From Pseudomonas hamedanensis (lineage in GTDB: Bacteria > Pseudomonadota > Gammaproteobacteria > Pseudomonadales > Pseudomonadaceae), in assembly GCF_014268595.2 (NCBI RefSeq), contig NZ_CP077091.1:1448501-1512500 (forward strand): DNA of 64,000 bases. The letters run 5' to 3'. Shown here in pieces: positions 9,060 to 18,356 of this stretch; the first letter of the stretch is position 1; the number at the start of each line of letters is the position of its first letter. The notes under the pieces were generated by a model. The model was not told the origin of the DNA and did not search any database. It saw only the letters and a program-made list of their open reading frames with translations. The position numbers and the translations under genes are program-made.

Positions 9060-9400
9060 GGCGAAACAGATTTTTTCTCATTCCAAAACAGCTTTGTCGG
9101 ACAATATGTAGTGCTTGAAAATAATCACTACAAAACCGTTGACGGCGTCGTTTTGCTTTTGCATGATGAAGACGTTCCCCGATCGGGAGCGCTGGTAACA
9201 CGCTTGAGCAAACTCGTCTGACCGCCGAGTTGTTTTTTCCGGATACACGCTGCCCACAAGGCAGATTGAAGAAGCTGACCTGGCCTGAACGTCCAGTACA
9301 AGGACGAGAAGCGCTGGCGAAAATTCTCAAGACGCTTGTGGTCGACACTGGATATGTCGTCAAGGAGCCTCCCGGTTTTCGCTGCTTCTCCTCGTTGTGA
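9060..9400 (+). pseudogene. Degenerate coding-like stretch, no confident gene (within 9034-9575)
   Basis: The 540 bases between topB and the next gene hold no convincing intact gene. On the plus strand a fragment in one frame (QYVVLENNHYKTVDGVVLLL..., ending at 9221) is followed in another frame by ELFFPDTRCPQGRLKKLTWP..., ending at 9400. Neither has a start codon with a ribosome site. Together they read like one frameshifted small protein gene, but I cannot name it. The 125-codon minus-strand frame at 9128-9505 looks like a shadow. From 9401 to 9560 I see nothing. Confidence 0.25.
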
Positions 9401-9575
9401 CGCTATTGCGTAGCAGTTATTCAACACGACTACATGCAACAGATGCACGACCCCGTTCTTCAAACGGGCGAACGCTGACGTCCTGGTTTCGGTGCCAGGG
9501 ATCAACTAACCGATGGGCTACCTGTATTAGCGAATCAACTTTGAAAGATCACCAGACTGGTCAAGGGGCATAACA

Positions 9576-9905
9576 ATGAATCTGAACAATCAACCTACCG
9601 TCGAAGAACTGGCTCGTATGTTCGCTGCGCAGAAAGACAGCCACGACAGCCACATTCTGTGGATCAGCAAGTCGGGTCAGGTACATATCGACTGCCTGTC
9701 GCCCCACGCTGGCGAAGAAGAATTCGACCGCAACAACCAGAACCTGCTGGCCCGCCTGAAGATGTACCGCCGCGGCCACGGTTATGTCGGCAAGAAGGCC
9801 GCGGCCGACAAGGACTTCATCGGTAATGTGCTGCAAACGCTGAAACAGGCGTGGGACTCGATGCAGAACAACAATGAAGTTCGGGTGATTGATCGGTTTT
9901 ATTGA
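9576..9905 (+). CDS. Small conserved-looking hypothetical protein (109 aa)
   Basis: A 109-residue soluble protein beginning MNLNNQPTVEELARMFAAQ with a good aagggg ribosome site and a strong terminator 20 bases after the stop. It has no signal peptide, membrane segment or cysteine pair that would suggest a fold. The central HILWISKSGQVHIDCLSP and RLKMYRRGHGYVGKKAA segments look structured, and the end (LKQAWDSMQNNNEVRVIDRFY) is helical then extended. I do not recognise a family. As a single-gene unit with its own terminator, it is likely real. Confidence 0.72.
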   Translation: MNLNNQPTVEELARMFAAQKDSHDSHILWISKSGQVHIDCLSPHAGEEEFDRNNQNLLARLKMYRRGHGYVGKKAAADKDFIGNVLQTLKQAWDSMQNNNEVRVIDRFY

Positions 9906-9924
9906 GTTGTAACTTTGATAATGA

Positions 9925-9960
9925 AAAGGGCCTGCTTCCGATTAGGAGCAGGCCCTTTTT
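9925..9960 (+). terminator. Strong rho-independent terminator
   Basis: The arms aaagggcctgct (9925-9936) and agcaggcccttt (9947-9958) are perfectly complementary, with a 10-base loop and a T run. It ends the 109-residue gene. Confidence 0.9.
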
Positions 9961-9983
9961 GCATCCAGAGTTCAGCGCATCTC

Positions 9984-10075
9984 CCTGTAGGAGTGAGCCT
10001 GCTCGCGATAGCGGTGTGTCAGTTATATAGTCATGTCTGAATAAACGCTATCGCGAGCAGGCTCACTCCTACAGG
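9984..10075. repeat. REPIN
   Basis: Same type as the element at 1-93: 30-base inverted arms of the gtaggagtgagcctgctcg class. It lies between the terminator and the convergent 3' end of cynR. Confidence 0.9.
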
Positions 10076-10096
10076 GGACAGCGTCGCCTGGTAGTT

Positions 10097-10969
10097 TTAT
10101 AGCTCTAGCACCAACTCCACAAACGCCAGCGCCGCCGCACTGTGATAATTATTGCGCCGGCGCAACAACGCCGCCCCCCGCTGCGGCGCCTCGCCTTCAA
10201 CCGCGAGCCTGCGCAAGGCGCGATCTTGCGTTGCAATCGCCTGCGGCAACATCGTCGCCATCGGCGAACAACGCACCACCTCAAGCAGCGTACTCACCGA
10301 ATTCACCTCAATCCGCACCTTCGGCGTGATGCCGTTCTGGCGGAAATATTCATCCACCGATAACCGCGTGATGAAGTCCGACGCCAACAAGGCAAAATCA
10401 AGCTGTGCGATATCGTTCGGCGTCAGCACAGAGCGGCAGTCATACATCGGATGCCCACGCCCGACCATGATTCCCAGCGTCTCGGTAAACGCCGGGATGC
10501 ACTCAATGTCGGCGTTGCGCACCGGCGTAAAGGCAATCGCCACATCCAGCGAGTCATCCGCCAGCCCGGCCTCGATGTCGTCCATCGACAATTCGAAGAT
10601 CTGCAAGTGAATCCCCGGAAACCGCGCCGCATAGTCGCGCACCAGAGGCCCGACCAGGTACGCCATGAACGTCGGCGTCATCGCCAGACGCAGCGTGCCG
10701 CGAGACAAGTCTTTCACATCGTGCAGTGCGCGCTGCCCCGCCTGCAATTCCACCAGCACTCGCCGCGCGCATTCGATGTAGGCCGCGCCAGCATCCGTCG
10801 GTTTGACTGTGCGTGATGTGCGATCAAACAGACTCACGCCCAAGGTCTCTTCCAGTTGCCGAATCTGCTGCGACAGCGTCGGCTGCGACACATGCAGCGC
10901 TTCGGCCGCGCGAGTGAAGCCGCCGTGATCGGCAACGGCCAGCAGATAACGCAAATGTCGCAGCAGCAT
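10097..10969 (-). CDS. cynR: CynR-like LysR regulator of the cyn operon
   Basis: A LysR protein of 290 residues starting MLLRHLRYLLAVADHGGFTR, which resembles E. coli CynR along its length. It has the HTH LHVSQPTLSQQIRQLEE and the segments LSRGTLRLAMTPTF and CSPMATMLPQAIATQ. CynR activates the cyanase operon in response to cyanate, and here the gene is divergent from cynS-cynT, as expected. I chose ATG 10969 over 10981 because family members begin there. A T-N11-A palindrome lies 15 bases upstream. Confidence 0.88.
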   Translation of the reverse strand: MLLRHLRYLLAVADHGGFTRAAEALHVSQPTLSQQIRQLEETLGVSLFDRTSRTVKPTDAGAAYIECARRVLVELQAGQRALHDVKDLSRGTLRLAMTPTFMAYLVGPLVRDYAARFPGIHLQIFELSMDDIEAGLADDSLDVAIAFTPVRNADIECIPAFTETLGIMVGRGHPMYDCRSVLTPNDIAQLDFALLASDFITRLSVDEYFRQNGITPKVRIEVNSVSTLLEVVRCSPMATMLPQAIATQDRALRRLAVEGEAPQRGAALLRRRNNYHSAAALAFVELVLEL

Positions 10970-10983
10970 GGGAAACACCATCT

Positions 10984-10998
10984 ATAGGCAAGGCTTAT
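10984..10998. promoter_or_regulatory. Putative CynR (LysR) binding palindrome
   Basis: ATAGGCAAGGCTTAT is an imperfect dyad (ATAGGC/GCTTAT) with the T-N11-A layout of LysR sites. It lies between the divergent cynR and cynS genes, close to the cynR start, a normal place for combined autoregulation and activation. Confidence 0.5.
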
Positions 10999-11089
10999 GC
11001 GAAGTATTGTATATCGGTCTTGGACGCTATGGATCAATCAGCCGAACATGGTTGCCACACAGCAAGCCAACCCTGAAAGGAGTGACACC

Positions 11090-11557
11090 ATGCAACAGTC
11101 CCACGCCTACAACGACAACAGCCTGGCCCTGACCACCCGCGTTCTTGACGCCAAAGCGAAGAAAGATCTGTCGTGGCAGGATTTGGCCGATGGCACAGGT
11201 CTGAGCCTCGCTTACGTCACCGCCGCCCTCCTCGGCCAGCACCCGCTGCCGGACCACGCCGCTCAGGTAGTCGGTGACAAGCTTGAGCTGACCGCCGCCG
11301 ATGTCGCCGCCCTGCAAATCATTCCGCTGCGTGGCAGCCTCAGCGGTGTGCCGACCGATCCGACCATCTACCGTTTCCACGAGATGATCCAGATTTACGG
11401 CACCACGCTCAAAGCGCTGGTTCATGAGCAGTTCGGCGACGGCATCATCAGCGCCATCAACTTCAAACTCGACATCAAAAAAGTCGAAGACCCGGAAGGC
11501 GGTTCCCGCGCCGTGGTCACCCTCGATGGCAAATTCCTGCCGCTGCGTCCGTTCTGA
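11090..11557 (+). CDS. cynS: Cyanate hydratase (cyanase)
   Basis: Cyanase converts cyanate and bicarbonate to CO2 and carbamate, which breaks down to ammonia and CO2. The 155-residue protein has the N-terminal helical domain and the C-terminal catalytic domain with Arg95, Glu98 and Ser121 ([18 protein letters not shown], then GIISAINF), matching the known Arg/Glu/Ser site. The start at 11090 follows gaaaggagtg; upstream codons to 10997 run through the promoter. The product is a cytoplasmic decamer in studied members. It is cotranscribed with cynT 64 bp downstream. Confidence 0.96.
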   Translation: MQQSHAYNDNSLALTTRVLDAKAKKDLSWQDLADGTGLSLAYVTAALLGQHPLPDHAAQVVGDKLELTAADVAALQIIPLRGSLSGVPTDPTIYRFHEMIQIYGTTLKALVHEQFGDGIISAINFKLDIKKVEDPEGGSRAVVTLDGKFLPLRPF

Positions 11558-11621
11558 TCCGCACCGGCCCGCATGCCTGGGGTATGCGGGCCTACCGATC
11601 TGCATTGAAGAGGACACACCC

Positions 11622-12281
11622 ATGAAAGCCCTGATTGATGGTTTCCTGAAATTTCAGAAAGAAGCCTTTCCGCAACGCAGCGCACTGTTCAAACACCTGG
11701 CGACCACCCAGCAGCCCGGCACGCTGTTCATTACCTGTTCCGACAGCCGCGTGGTGCCGGAACTGCTGACCCAGCAAGAACCCGGTGAGCTATTCGTGAT
11801 CCGCAACGCTGGCAATATCGTGCCGTCCTACAGCCCGCATCCGGGTGGGGTATCGGCCACCGTGGAATATGCGGTAGCGGTGTTGGGGGTGACCGACATT
11901 GTGATTTGCGGCCACTCGGACTGCGGCGCGATGACGGCGATTGCCCAGTGCAAGTGCATGGATCATCTGCCCGCCGTCAGCGGCTGGCTGCAGCACGCCG
12001 AGTCGGCGAAGGTCATGAATGAAGCGCGCGCGCATGGCAGCGATGCGGCGAAGCTGAGTTCGATGGTGCGCGAAAATGTGATCGCCCAACTGGCGAATAT
12101 CCAGACCCACCCGAGCGTGCGCCTGGCCCAGGAACAAGGGCGACTGAACCTGCATGGCTGGGTGTATGACATCGAGACCGGCTCGATCGACGCGCTGTCT
12201 GCGGATCGCCGCACATTTGTAGCGCTGGCCGAGCAACCCGAGACTTGTGCGATCCATGCCGAGACTTCCAACGCAGCCTGA
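11622..12281 (+). CDS. cynT: Beta-class carbonic anhydrase of the cyn operon
   Basis: The 219-residue protein has the same length as E. coli CynT, and its zinc/active-site residues fall at the expected positions: Cys39, Asp41, Arg43 ([11 protein letters not shown]), His98 and Cys101 ([10 protein letters not shown]). It regenerates the bicarbonate that cyanase consumes by rehydrating CO2 before it escapes. The order here is cynS-cynT rather than the E. coli cynT-cynS. A gaagagga site precedes the ATG. The open frame upstream of 11622 overlaps cynS and is not part of the protein. Confidence 0.94.
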   Translation: MKALIDGFLKFQKEAFPQRSALFKHLATTQQPGTLFITCSDSRVVPELLTQQEPGELFVIRNAGNIVPSYSPHPGGVSATVEYAVAVLGVTDIVICGHSDCGAMTAIAQCKCMDHLPAVSGWLQHAESAKVMNEARAHGSDAAKLSSMVRENVIAQLANIQTHPSVRLAQEQGRLNLHGWVYDIETGSIDALSADRRTFVALAEQPETCAIHAETSNAA

Positions 12282-12289
12282 CCCCGCGG

Positions 12290-12393
12290 TGATCGTTCCC
12301 ACGCTCCGCGTGGGAATGCCTCTAGGGACGCTCTGCGTCCAGTGACGCGGAGCGTCACGGGCTGCGTTACCACGCGGAGCGTGGGAACGATCA
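12290..12393. repeat. Second-type extragenic palindromic repeat
   Basis: The outer arms tgatcgttcccacgctccgc and the complement ending at 12393 enclose an inner palindrome of gacgct/agcgtc. This family is unrelated in sequence to the gtgggag REP class and appears only once in the window. It separates cynT from a convergent dehydrogenase gene and could act as a terminator. Confidence 0.8.
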
Positions 12394-12408
12394 AGTACAA
12401 GTCTGGGG

Positions 12409-13911
12409 TCAGCGTTTTACCGTGAGATCAACCTGACTCATGCGGCTGCGCACGGTAAACACGCCATCGCCCGACAGAATCGCACTGCGCGCAAACAAGC
12501 GCCCGCTCTCCCAGTTCGAAAGCCCCAGCTCCGGCTTGTTCAGGGCGTATTGCCCATCGACCCAACGCGTGATGCCATTGCCTACAAACGGCGCATTCAC
12601 CGCGTTATAGAAGCGCTCCTGAACCGCCGCATCCTCACTGATCAACGACACCGTAAATTGCGGGCTGTAACGGTTGAACAAGGCAATCGCCTGATTCAAA
12701 TCGTCGACGATCATCAGGCTGACTTCCGGGGTTTCTTCCCACTCCCACTCACGGCCCAGTTGTGCCTCTGCCAAAGGTTCGGCCAACGCTTCGGTCTGAT
12801 AGCCCTCGGCGCGATAAACCTCGACCGTTGCGTTTTGCCATTCGGCCGGCAGGCAATGTTCGCTGCCTTCGACGATGTGCAACTTGCAGCCCTGACCGCG
12901 AGCGGTCCCTGCGTCCTTCAGTGCAGCGAGGAACAGCGGCACCAACTCGGCGGCGCGGTCGCGCTGGATCAGGCAGACGTTCAGCGTGTTACAAACCTTG
13001 CGATCCAGCGAGTTGCGCACCACCGCCGCAAAGCGTGTGGCGTCGGCGTCACGGTGGGCGATCAGCCACGCGCCACCGGTGCCGTGCAGGCTCACCGCAG
13101 TGCCGGCCTGCTGGGCGATGCTGCCCAATTGACTGACCGCACGCCCCGACCCGCGCGCCACAGCCAGTGACAGACGGCGGTCGGCGAACATCGCCCAACC
13201 GGCCGCATGGTTGACGCTCTCCACCAGCGACACCGCGCCGGCCGGCAGACCGGTATCGGCCAGCGCCGGGTTCAGTGCGTGGGTAACAATAGCCTGCGCG
13301 GTGCCCAGCGCATCGCTGCCGATACGCAATACGGCGGTGTTGCCCGTGCGCAGCACGCCGGCGGCATCGGCGAACACGTTCGGCCGGCCCTCAAAAACAA
13401 ACGCGACGATGCCCAGCGGCGAGACCACTTGCTCGACTTTCCAGCCGTCGTGCTCGACGCTGCTGATGACCTTGCCGCGCGTCGGCGACGCGTCACGCCA
13501 GGCGCGCAGGCCGGCGATCATGTCGCGGCGCATGCGGTCATCGGCGAGCAAGCGGGTGGTGGAGCGGCCACGGCCCCTGGCGCGCTCGATGTCGGCAAGA
13601 TTGGCAGCTTCGATCTGCGCCCAGCATTCAGGGCTTTCGAGACGCTCGGCGAACCGGTCGAAAAACTGGCTGATGGCTTCATCGGACACCGCCGACAACG
13701 CGGTGAAAGCTGCCGCCGCCCGCTCGATCGCCACCGACGCGGCCTGTTGATCCGCCACGGGGATCAGCAATAACGCGCCACTGACCTGCTCGACCAGCAA
13801 ATGGTCACCGGGCTGAAACCGCGCCGCCAGTTCGGGGCTGACCACGGTGACGCGGTTACCGGCGAAAGGGATCGGCGTGCCAGCGACTAGACGTTCGAGC
13901 GCAAGAGACAT
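12409..13911 (-). CDS. ProA-like aldehyde dehydrogenase superfamily protein
   Basis: A 500-residue aldehyde dehydrogenase fold protein closest in pattern to glutamate-5-semialdehyde dehydrogenase (ProA). The nucleotide-binding part contains GIVAFVFEGRPNVFADAAGV and TGNTAVLRIGSDAL; the catalytic cysteine is probably that in DRKVCNTLNVCL. It is longer than typical ProA (~420 residues), with an extra N-terminal ~70 residues. A dedicated proline-biosynthesis role is therefore doubtful, and no proB is near. The start ATG 13911 has a weak ribosome site. The gene stands alone between two repeats. Confidence 0.75.
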   Translation of the reverse strand: MSLALERLVAGTPIPFAGNRVTVVSPELAARFQPGDHLLVEQVSGALLLIPVADQQAASVAIERAAAAFTALSAVSDEAISQFFDRFAERLESPECWAQIEAANLADIERARGRGRSTTRLLADDRMRRDMIAGLRAWRDASPTRGKVISSVEHDGWKVEQVVSPLGIVAFVFEGRPNVFADAAGVLRTGNTAVLRIGSDALGTAQAIVTHALNPALADTGLPAGAVSLVESVNHAAGWAMFADRRLSLAVARGSGRAVSQLGSIAQQAGTAVSLHGTGGAWLIAHRDADATRFAAVVRNSLDRKVCNTLNVCLIQRDRAAELVPLFLAALKDAGTARGQGCKLHIVEGSEHCLPAEWQNATVEVYRAEGYQTEALAEPLAEAQLGREWEWEETPEVSLMIVDDLNQAIALFNRYSPQFTVSLISEDAAVQERFYNAVNAPFVGNGITRWVDGQYALNKPELGLSNWESGRLFARSAILSGDGVFTVRSRMSQVDLTVKR

Positions 13912-13981
13912 GAAACGGATTCACCATGCAGGGGGCGGCCGGAAAATGTATAGAACGCGATCCGCCAAAGCAACAGTGAAC

Positions 13982-14074
13982 CCTGTGGGAGCGAGCCTGC
14001 TCGCGATAGCGGTATGTCAGACGAGATGATGCCGACTGGTCCAGCGCTATCGCGAGCAGGCTCACTCCTACAGG
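13982..14074. repeat. REPIN with mixed arms
   Basis: The left arm is the gtgggagcgagcctgctcgcg type, while the right arm complements the gtaggagtgagc type. The two REP subclasses are combined in one inverted pair, between the ProA-like and glutaminase genes. Confidence 0.88.
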
Positions 14075-14088
14075 GGGCATCGCGTGTA

Positions 14089-14997
14089 TCAGAACACCGA
14101 CCAGCCAATCCGCGAGCTGAGCAGTTCCAGCGCCGCCATGCCTGCGAGCGAATTGCCGGCCGCATTCAATTCCGGCGACCACACGCACACCGTGAACTGC
14201 CCCGGCACCACCGCAACAATCCCGCCGCCGACACCGCTCTTGCCCGGCAAGCCGACGCGATAGGCGAAGTTGCCCGCTTCGTCGTACAAACCGCTGGTGG
14301 CCATGATCGAGTTGACCTGCTGGGTCTGCCGGCGCGTGAGGATCTGCTCGCCGCTGTGTTTGCAAAAACCATCGTTGGCCAGGAAACAAAACGCCCGGGC
14401 CAGATCGATGCAATTCATGCGCAGCGCGCAATGGCTGAAGTAGCTGCGCAGCACCGCCTCGACGTCGTTATGGAAATTGCCGAACGATTGCATCAGATAA
14501 GCCATCGCCGCATTGCGCGCACGGTGCTGGTATTCGGAGTCGGCCACTTTGCCGTCGATCATGATCTGCGGATTGCCGGAAAGACGTCTGACGAAATCCC
14601 GCATCGACAGCGTCGGGGCAGCGAAGCGCGACTGGTTGATGTCGCAGATCACCAGCGCACCGGCATTGATAAACGGATTGCGCGGCCGACCTCGCTCGAA
14701 CTCCAGCTGCACCAGCGAGTTGAACGGCTGCCCGGACGGCTCATGACCGAGGCGCTCCCATATCGCTTCACCAGAATGGTCGATGGCCTGCACCAGGCTG
14801 AACACCTTGGAAATGCTTTGCACCGAGAACGGCGTATCCGCGTCGCCGGCGCAGTACATTTCGCCGTCATTGCCATACACGGCGATGCCCAGTTGATTGG
14901 CCGGCACAGTGCCGAGGGCAGGAATATAGTCAGCCACCTTGCCCTGCCCGATGAGGGGCCGGACAGCGTCAAGAATCTCGTTCAACAGCGCTTGCAT
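14089..14997 (-). CDS. glsA: Glutaminase A
   Basis: Hydrolyses glutamine to glutamate and ammonia. At 302 residues it has the usual family length and the serine beta-lactamase-like fold. The nucleophile motif S61-x-x-K64 is in [12 protein letters not shown], with the family segments [11 protein letters not shown] and [13 protein letters not shown] chose ATG 14997; the frame stays open to 15138, but the extra 47 residues look like non-family sequence. The product is cytoplasmic. It lies 159 bp downstream of ppk2's side and is probably transcribed alone. Confidence 0.93.
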   Translation of the reverse strand: MQALLNEILDAVRPLIGQGKVADYIPALGTVPANQLGIAVYGNDGEMYCAGDADTPFSVQSISKVFSLVQAIDHSGEAIWERLGHEPSGQPFNSLVQLEFERGRPRNPFINAGALVICDINQSRFAAPTLSMRDFVRRLSGNPQIMIDGKVADSEYQHRARNAAMAYLMQSFGNFHNDVEAVLRSYFSHCALRMNCIDLARAFCFLANDGFCKHSGEQILTRRQTQQVNSIMATSGLYDEAGNFAYRVGLPGKSGVGGGIVAVVPGQFTVCVWSPELNAAGNSLAGMAALELLSSRIGWSVF

Positions 14998-15156
14998 GCC
15001 GGGTTCCGAAGTCTCGCCCCATGGGATCGCGGGGACACTGGGGCTAGACGCTGCGCCCGCCGGTCGAATCACACCGGCAAGCGCTATGCGGCCTGTTCCA
15101 GGCTGAAGTGAACCGCCGACACCCCGGGACAGCGCCATGCTAGCTGACGCCGCGCC

Positions 15157-15972
15157 TCAAAACTGTTGAGCAACGCGATTATACGGATAGTCCGGTTCAC
15201 GGTACTTGCCCGGTTTCTGCCGTTTCGGCAGTTCGACTTTCTCGCGCTTGACCTCTTTATAAGGTATGCGACTAAGCAGGTCGGTGATGATGTTCAGCCG
15301 CGCCCGGCGCTTGTCGTTGGAGTCGGCCACCAGCCAGGGCGCCCGGTCGGTATCGGTGTACTTGAACATCTCGTCCCGCGCACGAGAATAGTCGTACCAG
15401 CGGCTGTAGGATTTCAGATCCATTGGCGTCAGCTTCCAGATCTTGCGGCCGTCGTTGATTCGCGCTTCGAGCCGGCGGGTCTGCTCCTCGGGGCTGACCT
15501 CCAGCCAATATTTGAGCAGGATCACGCCCGAATCGACGATGGCGTTCTCCACCCAGGGAATCGATTTGAGAAACTTGTCAGCCTGTTCATCGGTGCAAAA
15601 GCCCATGACACGCTCGACACCGGCGCGGTTGTACCAGCTGCGGTCGAAGATCACCACTTCCCCGCCCGCCGGCAAATGTGGCAGGTAACGCTGCACGTGC
15701 ATCTGGCTTTTTTCCCGATCGGTCGGTGCCGGCAGCGCCACGACCCGGAACACCCGCGGACTCACCCGTTCGGTAATCGCCTTGATCGTCCCACCCTTGC
15801 CGGCGCCGTCGCGCCCTTCAAAGACGATACACACCTTGACGCCTTCGGCGATGACCCATTCTTGCAGCTTGACCAGTTCAACGTGCAGCTTGCGCAGCTG
15901 TTCGAGGTAGTCCTTGTTTTTCAAGCGGGGACGCGCCGCTGCTTTCGCAGGTTTTTGCTTATCTTTTACCAT
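15157..15972 (-). CDS. ppk2: Polyphosphate kinase 2
   Basis: Transfers phosphate between polyphosphate and nucleotides. The 271-residue single-domain enzyme has Walker A (GRDGAGKGG, residues 53-61), Walker B (VVIFDRSWYNRAG, Asp110) and the lid region LTPMDLKSYSRWYDYSRARD. The C-terminal PYKEV...PDYPYNRV tail is typical of class I PPK2. A basic N-terminal ~18 residues precede the fold. The ATG at 15972 has a gaggg site. Direction (ATP or GTP synthesis versus polymer formation) cannot be read from sequence. Confidence 0.93.
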   Translation of the reverse strand: MVKDKQKPAKAAARPRLKNKDYLEQLRKLHVELVKLQEWVIAEGVKVCIVFEGRDGAGKGGTIKAITERVSPRVFRVVALPAPTDREKSQMHVQRYLPHLPAGGEVVIFDRSWYNRAGVERVMGFCTDEQADKFLKSIPWVENAIVDSGVILLKYWLEVSPEEQTRRLEARINDGRKIWKLTPMDLKSYSRWYDYSRARDEMFKYTDTDRAPWLVADSNDKRRARLNIITDLLSRIPYKEVKREKVELPKRQKPGKYREPDYPYNRVAQQF

Positions 15973-16160
15973 GCACCAGCCCTCACGAAATCAACAGCGC
16001 AACGAAATTGTTTATTGACCAGACCCGTCTGATCCGTGAGGTTAGTTCAAGCCTTGCCGTTTGCCATTGCCGGGCGAAAAGGCCCCTTCGCCATGTGTTT
16101 CCTTCGTACTTTGCAACGTCGCACTGTTCATTGCCCGTTCCTGTCTGCTGGAGTTTCTCG

Positions 16161-18287
16161 ATGCCGTCGTTCAAATCCCTGCCCACCGCCCTGCTCGGCC
16201 TGGCCCTGGCCTGCCCGGCATTGGCCGAGACTCAAGGTCTGGAGCTGGGGCAAGTGCTGATTTCGGCGGATGAACGCAACGCCACCGAGGCCTCCGTCGA
16301 CGAGGCCAGGGGGCGATTGGAACAGGTGCCCGGCGCGACCAATGTGGTCGACATGCGTCAGCCGTTGCAGGGCCGCGTGGCGAGCAATCAGGATGTGCTG
16401 GCCTATCAGCCAGGCGTCTATGCGCAGTCTTCCGGTAATGAAGGCGTGAAGATTTCCATTCGAGGCTCCGGCATCAACCGTGCGCCGGGCGCCCACGCAT
16501 CGGGGCTGTACACCCAGCTCGACGGTTTGCCGCTGAGCGGGCCCGGCGGCACGCCTTACGAATTGCTCGAGCCGCTGTGGGTCGAGCACGTCGAAGTGCT
16601 GCGCGGGGCCAACGGTTTCGATCGCGGCTCACTCGCCTTGGGCGGCGCCATCGATTACGTCAGCCACACCGGCTACACCGCGCCAAAGTTGCAAGTGCGC
16701 TACGCCACCGGCAGCCATGGTTATCAGCAGCGTCAGGTCAGCTCCGGGCAAGTGCTGGGCGACTTCGACTATTACGTGTCGCTGACCAACGCCATCGCCG
16801 ACGGCTATCAGGACCACACCGCCAGCGACAGCAAGGGTGTGATCGCCAACTTCGGCTATCGCTTCAACCCGAACCTGGAAACGCGCTTCTATATCCGCTA
16901 CCGGGAAACCGACAACGACCTCGCCGGCCGCGTGACCAAGCATTCCATCGAACACAGCCCACGGGCGGCCAACCCGGCCTATGTCGCGCGCGACGACAGC
17001 CGCAAGCAACCGGGCAGCACCTTCATCGGCAACAAGACCACGTTCTACATCGACGACGATTCGAGCATTCAGACCGGCCTCGTCTACCACGACTACCCCA
17101 TGGATTTGCGCGAAGGCCCGAACCGGCTGAAGGTGGCCTACACCGATGTCAGCGGCACCTTCGACTACAAGCGTCGCGACACCGTGTTCGGCATGGAAAG
17201 CCGCAGCAACGCCGGCCTGCGGGTGACCAAACACCTGCCCAACGACGGCGCCAGCGAATTCGTGCGCATCCCCACCGGCAATACCGCCACCTATGTGCCG
17301 GGCACACGCATGCGCAACTTCACGTACCAAGGTTCGGACACCGTCCTGCACGTTGGCAACGACCTGGAAATCGCTGACGACCTCTGGCTGACCACCGGCC
17401 TCGCCGCCATCTATACCCGCCGCGAAAGCGCCGTGACCTACCCGCAGGGCGGCGGCAAAACCAGCCTCGGCGACTGGGACTACGCACCGCGTATCGGCCT
17501 GCGCTACCAGATCACCCCGCAGGTGCAAGTGTTTGGCAACCTCAGCCGCTCCGTCGAAGCGCCGCACCCGTGGTCGCTGATCTACAGTTCGAACGTGCGC
17601 TTCCCAGCGGGTAACGGCGCCGCGACCGGCGCCCAGCGCGACCCGATCGAGCTGCAAAACCAGACCGCGACCACCCTGGAACTCGGCGGTCGTGGCGACA
17701 GCAAACTGGGTGAATGGAGCCTGGCGTGGTACTACGCCCAGGTCCGCCACGAACTGCTCTCGGTCCTGCCAGACGCCAATGCCGTCACGCCTTACGAACT
17801 CAATGCCAGCCCGACCGTGCACCAAGGCATCGAAGCCAGCCTCAACAGCCAGCTTTGGCGCGCCGCTGATGGCCGCCGACTGAGCTTGCGTCAGGCCTAT
17901 ACCTTCAGTGACTTCCATTATCGCGACGACGATCGCTTCGGCGACAACCGGCTGCCGGGCCTGCCGATGCATTACTACCAGGGCGAGCTGCGTTACGACT
18001 GGCCGCAGGGCTTCTTTGCCGCCGTGAATACCCAGTGGGTGTCGAAGGTCGCCGTTGATTATGCGAACAGCTATTACGCCGACCCCTACGCCCTGTTCGG
18101 CGCCACGTTGGGCTACAACGCGCCAAAGGGCGATTGGCAAGGTTGGGTGGACATGCGCAACCTGACCAACAAGCGTTATGCCGCGACGGTGACGCCGGGC
18201 TATGACGACAAGGGAATGGATGCCGCGCGTTCGACGCCGGGCGAAGGGATAGGCGTTTACGTCGGGGTTTCATGGAGTCTGTTGTAA
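16161..18287 (+). CDS. TonB-dependent outer-membrane receptor
   Basis: A 708-residue receptor with signal peptide (residues 1-22, cleavage after ALA), a plug domain (~55-190, with the ISIRGSGINRAPGAHASGLY region and VEHVEVLRGANGFDRGSLALGGAIDYV) and a 22-strand barrel ending in VYVGVSWSLL. It has no N-terminal signalling extension, so it is a transporter without a surface-signalling role. The ATG follows a ctggag site. The ligand is probably a ferric siderophore; I see no clear Fur box upstream. A secreted hydrolase gene follows 70 bp later and may share the transcript. Confidence 0.9.
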   Translation: MPSFKSLPTALLGLALACPALAETQGLELGQVLISADERNATEASVDEARGRLEQVPGATNVVDMRQPLQGRVASNQDVLAYQPGVYAQSSGNEGVKISIRGSGINRAPGAHASGLYTQLDGLPLSGPGGTPYELLEPLWVEHVEVLRGANGFDRGSLALGGAIDYVSHTGYTAPKLQVRYATGSHGYQQRQVSSGQVLGDFDYYVSLTNAIADGYQDHTASDSKGVIANFGYRFNPNLETRFYIRYRETDNDLAGRVTKHSIEHSPRAANPAYVARDDSRKQPGSTFIGNKTTFYIDDDSSIQTGLVYHDYPMDLREGPNRLKVAYTDVSGTFDYKRRDTVFGMESRSNAGLRVTKHLPNDGASEFVRIPTGNTATYVPGTRMRNFTYQGSDTVLHVGNDLEIADDLWLTTGLAAIYTRRESAVTYPQGGGKTSLGDWDYAPRIGLRYQITPQVQVFGNLSRSVEAPHPWSLIYSSNVRFPAGNGAATGAQRDPIELQNQTATTLELGGRGDSKLGEWSLAWYYAQVRHELLSVLPDANAVTPYELNASPTVHQGIEASLNSQLWRAADGRRLSLRQAYTFSDFHYRDDDRFGDNRLPGLPMHYYQGELRYDWPQGFFAAVNTQWVSKVAVDYANSYYADPYALFGATLGYNAPKGDWQGWVDMRNLTNKRYAATVTPGYDDKGMDAARSTPGEGIGVYVGVSWSLL

Positions 18288-18356
18288 GGCTACTCTGCGG
18301 GCGGCTTAGAGCCGGTGCTAATCTGTTGCGCTTTATTCATCAAGGACGATAACCCC

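Noticed and set aside
12409..13911. Calling this gene proA of proline biosynthesis
   Set aside because: The protein is about 80 residues longer than usual ProA and no proB lies near, so only a ProA-like label is supported.
16629..18140. 503-codon minus-strand frame opposite the TonB receptor
   Set aside because: Antisense of a receptor with signal peptide, plug and barrel; no domain of its own.
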